From Streptomyces roseus (GTDB lineage Bacteria > Actinomycetota > Actinomycetes > Streptomycetales > Streptomycetaceae): a stretch of DNA of 64,000 bases. The stretch spans positions 46,878 to 110,877 of the forward strand of contig NZ_LFML01000053.1 in assembly GCF_001044425.1 (NCBI RefSeq), in the 5' to 3' direction. Positions 48,442-58,284 of the stretch are shown one piece after another (position 1 is the stretch's first letter; the number at the start of each line of letters is the position of its first letter). The notes beneath the pieces are model-generated. The model did not search any database and was not told where the DNA came from. It was given only the letters and a program-made list of their open reading frames with translations. The translations under genes and the position numbers were made by a program.

Positions 48442-49158
48442 GCCGCGCCCGTACGCGCGTCGTCTCGCTCGTGCCCTCGCTGACCGAGGCGGTGGCCGTG
48501 AGCGCTCCCGGGCTGCTCGTCGGGGTGACCGACTGGTGCACGCACCCCGGCGACCTCGACGGGCGCGGCGCGGTCCGCATCGGCGGTACGAAGAACCCCG
48601 ACGTGGAGCGGATCACCGCGCTGCGCCCCGATCTGGTGATCGCCAACGAGGAGGAGAACCGGGCCCCGGACCTGGCGGCGCTGCGCGCGGCCGGGGTGGA
48701 GGTGCTGGTGACCGAGGTACGCGAGCTGCCGCAGGCGCTGACCGAACTGGACCGGTTGCTGGTGGGGGCGCTGGGGCTGGAGCGGCCGAAGTGGCTGGAC
48801 GAGGCGGAGGCCGCCTGGGCGGCCGTGGAGCCCCTCGGCCCCCTGACGGCGTTCGTGCCGATCTGGAGGCGGCCCTGGATGGTGCTCGGCCGGGACACCT
48901 TCGCGGGCGACCTGCTGGCCCGGCTGGGGATCCGCAACGCCTACGCGGGCGATCCCGAGCGCTATCCGAAGGTGCCGCTCGCCGAGCTGGTGGCGAGCGG
49001 CTGCGATCTGGTGGTGCTCCCCGACGAGCCGTACGCCTTCACGGCCGAGGACGGCCCGGAGGCCTTCCCGGGCCTCCCGGCCGCCCTGGTCAGCGGCCGC
49101 CACCTCACCTGGTACGGGCCCTCGCTGGCCGAGGCCCCGGAGGTCCTTTCGGCGGCGA

Positions 49159-50283
<1,125 letters not shown>

Positions 50284-50338
50284 GGACCCAGCCTGCGGGC
50301 GGGCCCGTCCGGACGGCAGAGGCCGTGTTCCTATGAGG

Positions 50339-50357
50339 CCATAAACTGACTTTATGG
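50339..50357. promoter_or_regulatory. Inverted repeat at LysR start (autoregulatory operator) with -10 box
   Basis: CCATAAA-CTGAC-TTTATGG is a perfect seven-base inverted repeat that contains a T-N11-A motif (T50342, A50354) and covers the LysR ATG. TAAACT (50342-50347) lies seven bases before the A of ATG, so the mRNA would be leaderless. A second short repeat TATG-AGGC-CATA is at 50332-50343. Confidence 0.6.
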
Positions 50358-51277
50358 GTAACGAGGAGTGGGTTCCGCTGGCGCACCGGGTACCGGACCT
50401 GGGGGCGCTGGAGCTGCTGCTCGCGGTCGCCCGGGTCGGCAGCCTGAGCGCCGCCGCCAAGCACATGGGCATCACCCAGCCCGCCGCGAGCAGCCGGATC
50501 CGCGCGATGGAGACCCGGCTCGGGGTGGCGCTGGTGGACCGCTCGCCGCGCGGCTCGACCCTGACGGCGGAAGGGGCCCTGGTGACGGACTGGGCCCGCC
50601 AGGTGGTGGAGGCGGCCGAGGCCTTCGACGCGGGGGCGCAGGCGCTGCGCGGGCGGCGCGACTCGCGGCTGCGCGTGGCCGCCAGCATGACCATCGCCGA
50701 GTACCTGCTGCCGGGATGGCTGATCGCGCTGCGCGCGGACCGGCCGGACACGGCGGTGTCGCTGCACGCGGGGAACTCCGCCGACGTGGCCCAGCGGGTC
50801 CTCGCGCACGAGGCGGACCTCGGTTTCGTGGAGGGCCTGAGGGTGCCGGACGGCCTGGACTCGGTGGTCATCGCGCAGGACCGCCTGGTGGTGGCGGTGG
50901 CTCCGACGCACCCCTGGGCGCGGCGCGCGAAGGGGATCGACGCGGCGGAGCTGGCGGGGAGCCCGCTGATCCTGCGGGAGCGGGGCTCGGGCACCCGCCA
51001 GGTCCTGGACGCCGCCCTCGCGGCGGCCGGTGGCCTGGCGGCGCCGCTGCTGGAGCTGGCGTCCACCACCGCGGTGAAGTCGGCGGCGGTCAGCTGCGCC
51101 GGTCCGTGCGTCCTGTCGGAGCTGGCGCTGGGGGACGAACTGGCGGCCCGCCGTCTCGTGGAGGTCCCGGTACCGGACGCCGGCCTCGGCCGGGCCCTGC
51201 GGGCGGTCTGGCCGGCGGGCGCCCGCCCGGCGGGCCCGGCCCGGGACCTGCTGTCCCTGACCCGGCGCCGGGCGTAG
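50354..51277 (+). CDS. LysR-family transcriptional regulator
   Basis: The 307-residue product has the LysR winged helix (A-L-E-L-L-L-A-V-A-R-V-G-S-L-S-A-A-A-K-H-M-G-I-T-Q-P, residues about 18-45) and a two-lobe effector domain (R-V-A-A-S-M-T-I-A-E-Y-L-L-P, then L-I-L-R-E-R-G-S-G-T-R). The class resembles CysB/CbbR-type and putative anion regulators. Divergent from the TDT transporter; the inverted repeat at its own start suggests autoregulation. No ribosome site precedes the ATG. Confidence 0.93.
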   Translation: MGNEEWVPLAHRVPDLGALELLLAVARVGSLSAAAKHMGITQPAASSRIRAMETRLGVALVDRSPRGSTLTAEGALVTDWARQVVEAAEAFDAGAQALRGRRDSRLRVAASMTIAEYLLPGWLIALRADRPDTAVSLHAGNSADVAQRVLAHEADLGFVEGLRVPDGLDSVVIAQDRLVVAVAPTHPWARRAKGIDAAELAGSPLILRERGSGTRQVLDAALAAAGGLAAPLLELASTTAVKSAAVSCAGPCVLSELALGDELAARRLVEVPVPDAGLGRALRAVWPAGARPAGPARDLLSLTRRRA

Positions 51278-51387
51278 GCCGTTCGGGCGAGGAGGGATCG
51301 ATTCGCCGCGGGGTGGACGGTGACCCCGGACGGGTCCCGCCGGAAAGGTGGCTCCTGCACGTTGTCGCCTGTCGTGAAGGGACCCCC

Positions 51388-51735
51388 ATGCATCTTCGCC
51401 GCGCAGCCGTCGCCGCCTTCGGCGCGCTGACCCTTGTCCTCGCCATCCCGACGTCGGCGTCGGCCGCCGTCGGCGAGTTCCAGTACACGTACGTCGGCCT
51501 CGACGGCAACGCGAAGGCCGGGTTCCTGCTGGACCCGCCGAGCGGGGAGTGCATCACGCTCCCCGAAGTGGCCGACCCGAGCGCCAGCTCGCCGGCGCAT
51601 TCCCCGCGCAACCGCACCACCTCGACGGCGACGGTGTTCACCGAACCGGACTGTGAGGGCGACTACTTCACGCTGCGCCCGCTCACGGGCCGCGGCTCGG
51701 AACGGCTGAAGCTGCGGTCGGTCGTCTTCAGCTGA
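51388..51735 (+). CDS. Small secreted protein, unknown
   Basis: The 115-residue product has a signal peptide (A-V-A-A-F-G-A-L-T-L-V-L-A-I-P-T-S-A-S-A, cleavage after ASA near residue 27). The mature part contains two cysteines (G-E-C-I-T-L, E-P-D-C-E-G-D-Y-F) that may form a disulfide, and F-T-L-R-P-L in a beta-gamma-crystallin-like pattern. No family was recognised. A GAAGGGA site lies upstream. Its last eight bases overlap the convergent DUF397 gene. Confidence 0.8.
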   Translation: MHLRRAAVAAFGALTLVLAIPTSASAAVGEFQYTYVGLDGNAKAGFLLDPPSGECITLPEVADPSASSPAHSPRNRTTSTATVFTEPDCEGDYFTLRPLTGRGSERLKLRSVVFS

Positions 51736-51970
51736 CCTGCGACAGGAACGCCTGCCAGGCCCCCGCGGGGACGGCGAACGTCGGCCCGTCCCCGCCGAGC
51801 TTGGAGTCCCGGACGTGGACGGCGTGGGCGCAGGTGGCGACCTCGACGCAGGCGCTGCCCTCGCCGTCGCTGTACGTCGACTTGTGCCAGTCGAGAGCCA
51901 CTTCGACGCAGTTGCTGCCCTCGTCGTCGCTGTAGCTGGACTTGAACCAGATCAGTTCGGTGCTGCTCAC
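51728..51970 (-). CDS. DUF397 protein with duplicated motif
   Basis: The 80-residue protein starts at GTG 51970 inside the stop of the upstream HTH gene (GTGA overlap). It contains two copies of the DUF397 motif: W-F-K-S-S-Y-S-D-D-E-G-S-N-C-V-E-V-A and W-H-K-S-T-Y-S-D-G-E-G-S-A-C-V-E-V-A, followed by the normal V-H-V-R-D-S-K domain end. DUF397 proteins partner with WhiJ-type HTH regulators in streptomycete development; some act as small antagonists of their HTH partner. Confidence 0.94.
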   Translation of the reverse strand: MSSTELIWFKSSYSDDEGSNCVEVALDWHKSTYSDGEGSACVEVATCAHAVHVRDSKLGGDGPTFAVPAGAWQAFLSQVS

Positions 51971-52761
51971 AGTTCCTCCGCGGCCTTCTTGATGAATTCT
52001 GCTGATTCCGCCGCGCTGAGCGCGTTGACGCGGATCATTCCATGTGTCTGGCGAAGTTCGCTCACCTTCTCCGGTGACGTGTGCATGGCGCTCACGCCTT
52101 GCCCCTCGGTCCAGGCCCAGAGCTGGTGATCTGGAGTCTCCAGCATGACGAGGGAGCCCCGCAGAGCCTGGCCTGATGCTTGATGGGCCGGAAGTACCTG
52201 CACGTTGACGTTGCGCACGTTCGCCAGTTCTGTCAGTTGGACGAGTTGCTGGCGCATCGTTTCCACGCCGCCGACGCACGTGCGGAGCGCAGCTTCGTAG
52301 ATGATGAAGCCGTACTGTGTCGTCACCCGGCTGGCGCGAGTTGCCTGACGAGCCAGACGAACGCGCACCCTTTCTTCGAAGGTCTCGTCGTCCGGCGGTG
52401 GGCACCCATCCCGCAAGAGGGCTCGCATGTACTCCTCGGTCTGAAGCAGCCCAGGAATGAACAGCGGTTCGTAGGAGTGCAACTCAAGACATTCGGCCTC
52501 GGCGGTCATGTACTCCTCGGACCGCTTCGGGAACGGCTCCGGCTTCATGTACTCCGCGGCAGCGGTCAGCTTTCCGCCGGCTCCGAACATCGCGTCCGCG
52601 ATCCGCAGCAGGTGCAGGGTCGGGCGGCGGCGGCCCTGCTCCATGGACTTCACGTACTCGGGGGCGTAGCCGGCCTCCTCGCCGAGCTCCTCGCGGGTCT
52701 TGCCCGCCTCCATCCGCCAGAGCTTGATCTGGTTGCCGCCGTACCGCCACGCCTCGCTCAT
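51967..52761 (-). CDS. WhiJ/Scr1-type HTH regulator (XRE + DUF5753)
   Basis: The 264-residue protein has an N-terminal XRE helix-turn-helix (G-N-Q-I-K-L-W-R-M-E-A-G-K-T-R-E-E-L-G-E-E-A-G-Y) and a DUF5753 domain (L-H-S-Y-E-P-L-F-I-P-G-L-L-Q-T-E-E-Y, then N-V-N-V-Q-V-L-P). Such proteins occur in many copies in Streptomyces and often sit with DUF397 and HATPase genes (WhiJ, AbaA). The DUF397 gene is translationally coupled downstream, and the ATPase gene is divergent upstream. Its target is unknown. Confidence 0.94.
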   Translation of the reverse strand: MSEAWRYGGNQIKLWRMEAGKTREELGEEAGYAPEYVKSMEQGRRRPTLHLLRIADAMFGAGGKLTAAAEYMKPEPFPKRSEEYMTAEAECLELHSYEPLFIPGLLQTEEYMRALLRDGCPPPDDETFEERVRVRLARQATRASRVTTQYGFIIYEAALRTCVGGVETMRQQLVQLTELANVRNVNVQVLPAHQASGQALRGSLVMLETPDHQLWAWTEGQGVSAMHTSPEKVSELRQTHGMIRVNALSAAESAEFIKKAAEEL

Positions 52762-52938
52762 CGCGCCCCCGCCCCTCCCCGCACCCCTGTCCGCCCGGCC
52801 CTTACCCCCCGGCGGGCCCGGCACACCGCGCGTCACTCCAACGAGTGCGTTCTCGGCCGGTACCGGACGGGTACAACCGGCTCTGCCCACCGGGCCGTTG
52901 CTCGCCGCCGGGGCGTGCCCGGCGGGAGGCTGCGGATC

Positions 52939-53430
52939 ATGGAAGACCAGACCATGGAGTGCCACTTCGTCCGCAGCCCGCGCAGCGTTCGTCTCGCGCG
53001 GGCGCTGTTCGCCGTGCAGGCCCGGGAGTGGAAGCTGCCCGACGACCTCGCGGAGACGGCGCTGCTCCTGCTCAGCGAGCTGATGACCAACGCCTGCCGG
53101 CACGCCCGGGTACCCGCCGGCCGCGAGGTGTGGATGCGGGCCGAGTGGGCGGGCGACCGGCTGCGGGTGGAGGTGCTCGACGCGAGCCGGGACCTGCCGG
53201 TGCCCCGGGAGGCGGCCCCCGAGGACGAGGCCGGGCGGGGGCTGGCCATCGTGGCGGCCCTGGCCGCGGACTGGGGCGCGTACCCGCGGGGCTGCGGCGT
53301 CGGGAAGGCGGTGTGGTTCGAGCTGCGGAGCGGCCCGTCCCGTCATTCGGCGATCTCGGTCCGCTCCCACCACTCGAACACGCGCAGCGAGCCCAGCGGG
53401 CCGTCCTGGACCCGCGCCGTGGGCCGGTAG
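52939..53430 (+). CDS. Anti-sigma-type ATP-binding protein (HATPase_c)
   Basis: The 163-residue product (ATG 52939, GGGAGG upstream) is a stand-alone HATPase of the RsbW/SpoIIAB kind: L-L-S-E-L-M-T-N-A-C-R-H-A as the N box near residue 52, V-L-D-A-S-R as the G1 box and E-A-G-R-G-L-A-I-V as the G2 box. It completes the HTH/DUF397/ATPase triad known from WhiJ-type loci and may act as the kinase/antagonist partner. The last 88 bases overlap the convergent DUF5988-like gene, so the C-terminal 30 residues are probably unconstrained. Confidence 0.92.
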   Translation: MEDQTMECHFVRSPRSVRLARALFAVQAREWKLPDDLAETALLLLSELMTNACRHARVPAGREVWMRAEWAGDRLRVEVLDASRDLPVPREAAPEDEAGRGLAIVAALAADWGAYPRGCGVGKAVWFELRSGPSRHSAISVRSHHSNTRSEPSGPSWTRAVGR

Positions 53431-53543
53431 TGCTCGTACCCGCCGCGGAACGGGATCTTCAGGTCCTCGCCGGAGGACGGGGCGTCGACCATCCGCCCGG
53501 GCAGGTCACCCGGTCCGCCCTCCAGCACGGCTTTGTCCCTCAT
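53343..53543 (-). CDS. DUF5988-like small protein
   Basis: The 66-residue product reads K-A-V-L-E-G-G-P-G-D-L-P-G-R-M, then K-I-P-F-R-G-G-Y-E-H-Y and R-V-F-E-W-W-E-R-T-E-I-A-E, which is the pattern I remember for DUF5988 proteins of Streptomyces. No function is known. It overlaps the ATPase gene tail-to-tail by 88 bases. Family members often sit beside WhiJ-type modules or specialised metabolism genes, but that association is a recollection. Confidence 0.75.
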   Translation of the reverse strand: MRDKAVLEGGPGDLPGRMVDAPSSGEDLKIPFRGGYEHYRPTARVQDGPLGSLRVFEWWERTEIAE

Positions 53544-53588
53544 GCCTCCAGTCTTGCGACCCGGAGGAATGCCCGCACGTCGGAGCCG

Positions 53589-54293
53589 TCAGACCCGCAC
53601 GGCCGGGGCCATCGCGGCGGCCTCGACCAGGCCCGCCATGACGCGGGTGTCCTTGTCGCGCTCCGGATGCCACTGGACGCCGAGGACCCAGTGGGCGGGG
53701 TCGGGGAGCTCGATGGCCTCGACCGTTCCGTCGGCCGCGTGCGCCGAGGCGATCAGGCCCTCGCCGAGGCGTTCGACGGCCTGGTGGTGGTAGGTCGGCA
53801 CCTCCGCCTCCTCCGGGACCAGGGCCGCGTACCGGGTGCCCTCGACCGGGCGGACCGGGTGCCAGGACATGACGCCCGGGGCGACGGCATGGCCGTCGAT
53901 GTGCTGGATCAGCGTGCCGCCGAGGGCCACGTTCAGCGCCTGCATGCCCCGGCAGATGCCCAGGACCGGCATCCCCGCTGCCAGGGCCGCCGCGATCAGG
54001 GAGAGTTCCCACTCGTCCCGCCGGGTGGCGGGAGCGCCCGTGCGCGGGTCCCGGTCGGCCCCGTAGCGGGCCGGGTCCACATCGGGGCCGCCCGCGACGA
54101 CCAGGCCGTCCAGCCGGCTCAGCACCTCCGCCGCCGTACCGGATTCGTCCGGCGGGAGCAGCACGGCCGCGCCGCCCGCCGCCTGGACGAGTTCGTGGTA
54201 CCCGGTGGGTACGAGGGACGTGGGGACGTCCCACACCCCGTAGCGGGTGGATTCCTCCACGTAGGTCGTGATGCCGATGAGCGGCCTGGGCAC
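53589..54293 (-). CDS. Gamma-glutamyl hydrolase (class I glutamine amidotransferase, PuuD-type)
   Basis: The 234-residue enzyme has L-V-V-A-G-G-P-D-V-D-P, the nucleophile Cys in L-G-I-C-R-G-M-Q-A-L-N and the His-Glu pair in V-Q-W-H-P-E. This PuuD-type class cleaves gamma-glutamyl amides such as gamma-glutamyl-GABA. Here the neighbours (ethanolamine-type permease, GntR regulator, glnA4, ALDH, SDR) suggest it frees the final acid (glycine or a similar product) from its gamma-glutamyl carrier. It is 33 bases downstream of the permease gene. Confidence 0.93.
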   Translation of the reverse strand: MPRPLIGITTYVEESTRYGVWDVPTSLVPTGYHELVQAAGGAAVLLPPDESGTAAEVLSRLDGLVVAGGPDVDPARYGADRDPRTGAPATRRDEWELSLIAAALAAGMPVLGICRGMQALNVALGGTLIQHIDGHAVAPGVMSWHPVRPVEGTRYAALVPEEAEVPTYHHQAVERLGEGLIASAHAADGTVEAIELPDPAHWVLGVQWHPERDKDTRVMAGLVEAAAMAPAVRV

Positions 54294-54326
54294 GGTTGCT
54301 ACCTCCAGGGGGGTGGGGAACGGCGG

Positions 54327-55796
<1,470 letters not shown>

Positions 55797-55813
55797 GTGC
55801 GCTCCTGCCTAGG

Positions 55814-55839
55814 GCAATGGTTGTGTGGCGTACCTTTGC
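55814..55839. promoter_or_regulatory. Candidate GntR operator upstream of the permease
   Basis: GCAATGGT-N10-ACCTTTGC is an inverted repeat (seven of eight bases match). The same pattern with the same spacing occurs at 56713, before the regulator and glnA4. Confidence 0.6.
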
Positions 55840-55944
55840 CGTAGCGGAGTGGAGTGCGCAAGACCCCTGCGTTAAACAGGGGTTACGAAAACCTCTCGGT
55901 CCGCTGCCGCCGCGTCCGTTTCCGGGCCGTTCGGCACCGCGTTG

Positions 55945-56691
55945 CTAGGCGAGGAACCCGCGCAGCAGGGCGGCCGTCCCGCAGCAGTGCTCGCGCATCA
56001 CCTCGCGCGCCGCGTCGGCGTGGCGGTCCAGCACCGCCTCCACGAGCGCGCTGTGCTGCTGCTGGGAGTGCTCCAGGTTGCGCACCAGCAGCGGGATGCA
56101 GTCCAGCAGGTCGTTCACGGTGGCCCGGACGGCGGCGTACTGGGCCGTGAGGGTGGCCGATCCGGCCAGCTCGCACAAGGTGAGGTGGAAGAGGGTGTCC
56201 TGGCGGCGGTAGTCGGTCAGCGGGGCGTCGTGGGTGGCGGCCAGCGCGCCGAGCAACCGCTCGGAGCCCTCCTCGGTCAGCCCTTGGGAGGCGCACAGCC
56301 CGGCCGCGCCCACTTCCAGGACCTCGCGGAACCGCAGCACGTCCTCGATGTCCACCCCCACCACGCGCCGGCGCAGCTCGTCCTCGGCGGCGCCGGCCGG
56401 GGGGTCGGGGCGGGGGAGCACGAACGTGCCGCCGTACCGCCCGCGCCGGGCCTCCACCAGCCCTTGGTCCTGGAGCACCTTCAGCACCTCGCGCAGGGTG
56501 ACCCGGCTGATCCCCATCCGCTCCGCCAGCTCCCGCTCGGGCGGCAGCCGTTCGCCGCCCGGCACCAGACCCAGCCGGACCACCTGGAGGATCTGCTCCA
56601 GGGCCTCCTCGAAACCGTTGCCCGCCCGCACCTGCCGCAGTACCGGATTCAGCCGCGCGATCGCGCCGCCTTCGCTCGCCGTGTCGGTCAT
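55945..56691 (-). CDS. FadR/GntR-family (FCD) transcriptional regulator
   Basis: The 248-residue product starts at ATG 56691 because GGAGGAGCC lies at the right distance; the ATG seven codons upstream lacks a site. The winged helix reads L-P-P-E-R-E-L-A-E-R-M-G-I-S-R-V-T-L-R-E-V-L-K-V-L (residues about 55-80), and the FCD domain follows (D-V-L-R-F-R-E-V-L-E-V, D-T-L-F-H-L-T-L-C-E). It lies between the permease unit and glnA4, and is the likely regulator of both. By position it corresponds to the gene next to S. coelicolor glnA4. Confidence 0.94.
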   Translation of the reverse strand: MTDTASEGGAIARLNPVLRQVRAGNGFEEALEQILQVVRLGLVPGGERLPPERELAERMGISRVTLREVLKVLQDQGLVEARRGRYGGTFVLPRPDPPAGAAEDELRRRVVGVDIEDVLRFREVLEVGAAGLCASQGLTEEGSERLLGALAATHDAPLTDYRRQDTLFHLTLCELAGSATLTAQYAAVRATVNDLLDCIPLLVRNLEHSQQQHSALVEAVLDRHADAAREVMREHCCGTAALLRGFLA

Positions 56692-56712
56692 CTCGGCTCC
56701 TCCCCTTCCCAA

Positions 56713-56738
56713 GCAATGGTTCTGTTCAATACCTTAGG
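56713..56738. promoter_or_regulatory. Candidate GntR operator between regulator and glnA4
   Basis: GCAATGGT-N10-ACCTTAGG repeats the site before the permease; the left arm is identical. It lies 21 bases upstream of the regulator start and 31 bases before glnA4, so one site could govern both directions. Confidence 0.6.
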
Positions 56739-56768
56739 CGTTCTCGGCTCACCGAAGGAGAGATTCCA

Positions 56769-58133
56769 GTGGTAGACCGCAAGCCGCCGCTCGCGCCCGA
56801 AGAGCTCCGTGCTCTCGTGGCGAGCGGTGAGATCGACACCGTCGTCCTGGCCTTCCCCGACATGCAGGGACGCCTCCAGGGCAAGCGGTTCGCCGCACAG
56901 TTCTTCCTCGACGAGGTCCTCGCCCACGGCACCGAGGGCTGCAACTACCTCCTCGCCGTCGACACGGACATGAACACCGTCGACGGATACGAGATGTCCT
57001 CCTGGGACCGCGGCTACGGCGACTTCGCCATGCACCCCGACCTCGCCACCCTGCGCCGGATCCCCTGGAACCCGGGCAGCGCCTTCCTCCTGGCCGACCT
57101 CGCCTGGAACGACGGCTCGCCCGTGGTCGCCGCGCCCCGCCAGATCCTGCGCCGTCAGCTGGAGCGCCTCGCCGAGCACGGGTACACGGCCATGGTCGGC
57201 ACCGAGCTGGAGTTCATGGTCTTCCAGGACACCTACGAGCAGGCCTGGAACTCGGGCTACCGCGGGCTGACCCCCGCCAACCAGTACAACATCGACTACT
57301 CGGTCCTCGGGACTGGCCGCATCGAACCCCTGCTGCGCCGGATCCGCAACGAGATGCAGGCCGCGGGGCTGACCGTCGAGTCCGCCAAGGGCGAGTGCAA
57401 CCTCGGCCAGCACGAGATCGCCTTCCGCTACGACGAGGCGCTGACCACCTGCGACCAGCACGCCGTCTACAAGACGGGCGCCAAGGAGATCGCGTCCCAG
57501 GAGGGCGTCTCGCTCACCTTCATGGCCAAGTTCGACGAGCGCGAGGGCAACTCCTGTCACATCCACCTCTCGCTGGGCGACGCCGACGGGCACAACGCGA
57601 TGGCCGGTGACGGCCCGGGCGGAATGTCACCGGTGATGCGGCACTTCCTGGCCGGCCAGCTGGCCGCGCTGCGCGACTTCTCCCTTCTCTACGCCCCGAA
57701 CATCAATTCCTACAAGCGTTTCCGGCCCGGATCCTTCGCGCCGACCGCCGTCGCCTGGGGCGTGGACAACCGGACCTGCGCGCTGCGAGTCGTCGGCCAC
57801 GGCCGCTCCATGCGCTTCGAGAACCGCCTCCCCGGCGGCGACGTCAACCCGTACCTGGCCGTCGCCGGCCTGGTCGCGGCCGGGCTGTACGGCATCGAGC
57901 ACCGCCTCGAACTGCCCGAGGCCTGCGCGGGCAACGCGTACACCGCCGACTTCGCGCACGTTCCCACCACCCTGCGCGAGGCGGCGGAACTCTGGGAGAA
58001 CAGCGAGATCGCCAAGTCCGCCTTCGGACCCGAAGTGGTCGCCCACTACCGCAACATGGCCCGCGTGGAACTGGACGCCTACGACTCCGCCGTCACCGAC
58101 TGGGAGCTGCGGCGCTCCTTCGAACGCCTGTAG
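56769..58133 (+). CDS. glnA4: Gamma-glutamylethanolamide synthetase-type GlnA4
   Basis: The 454-residue enzyme is a glutamine-synthetase-fold ligase: M-Q-G-R-L-Q-G-K-R in the N-domain, G-T-E-L-E-F (Mn-binding Glu), G-E-C-N-L-G-Q-H-E, G-N-S-C-H-I-H and R-F-E-N-R-L-P-G-G-D-V-N-P-Y in the catalytic domain. In S. coelicolor GlnA4 (SCO1613) was shown to make gamma-glutamylethanolamide from ethanolamine, ATP and glutamate, not glutamine. The neighbourhood here is the same. It starts at GTG 56769 with AAGGAGAG upstream. Confidence 0.92.
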   Translation: MVDRKPPLAPEELRALVASGEIDTVVLAFPDMQGRLQGKRFAAQFFLDEVLAHGTEGCNYLLAVDTDMNTVDGYEMSSWDRGYGDFAMHPDLATLRRIPWNPGSAFLLADLAWNDGSPVVAAPRQILRRQLERLAEHGYTAMVGTELEFMVFQDTYEQAWNSGYRGLTPANQYNIDYSVLGTGRIEPLLRRIRNEMQAAGLTVESAKGECNLGQHEIAFRYDEALTTCDQHAVYKTGAKEIASQEGVSLTFMAKFDEREGNSCHIHLSLGDADGHNAMAGDGPGGMSPVMRHFLAGQLAALRDFSLLYAPNINSYKRFRPGSFAPTAVAWGVDNRTCALRVVGHGRSMRFENRLPGGDVNPYLAVAGLVAAGLYGIEHRLELPEACAGNAYTADFAHVPTTLREAAELWENSEIAKSAFGPEVVAHYRNMARVELDAYDSAVTDWELRRSFERL

Positions 58134-58284
58134 CCATCCGGCCGTCCGGGCGCCCCCGGCCGTCCGCCCCTCCCCCCCTCAAACCGGCCGCCGCCCGGCA
58201 AAGCGGTCGCCCCCCGGCCATCCGGTCGCCACCCGGCCGACCGGTCACCGCCAACCCTGCCCCCGAACATCTGTGAGGCAATAC
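58134..58284 (+). repeat. GC-rich spacer with five CCGGCC-type repeats
   Basis: The 151 bases between glnA4 and the aldehyde dehydrogenase gene contain about five copies of CCGGCCrnCCG (near 58138, 58157, 58185, 58213, 58233). I see no gene in it. The ALDH ribosome site (TGTGAGG) is at its end. Confidence 0.5.
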
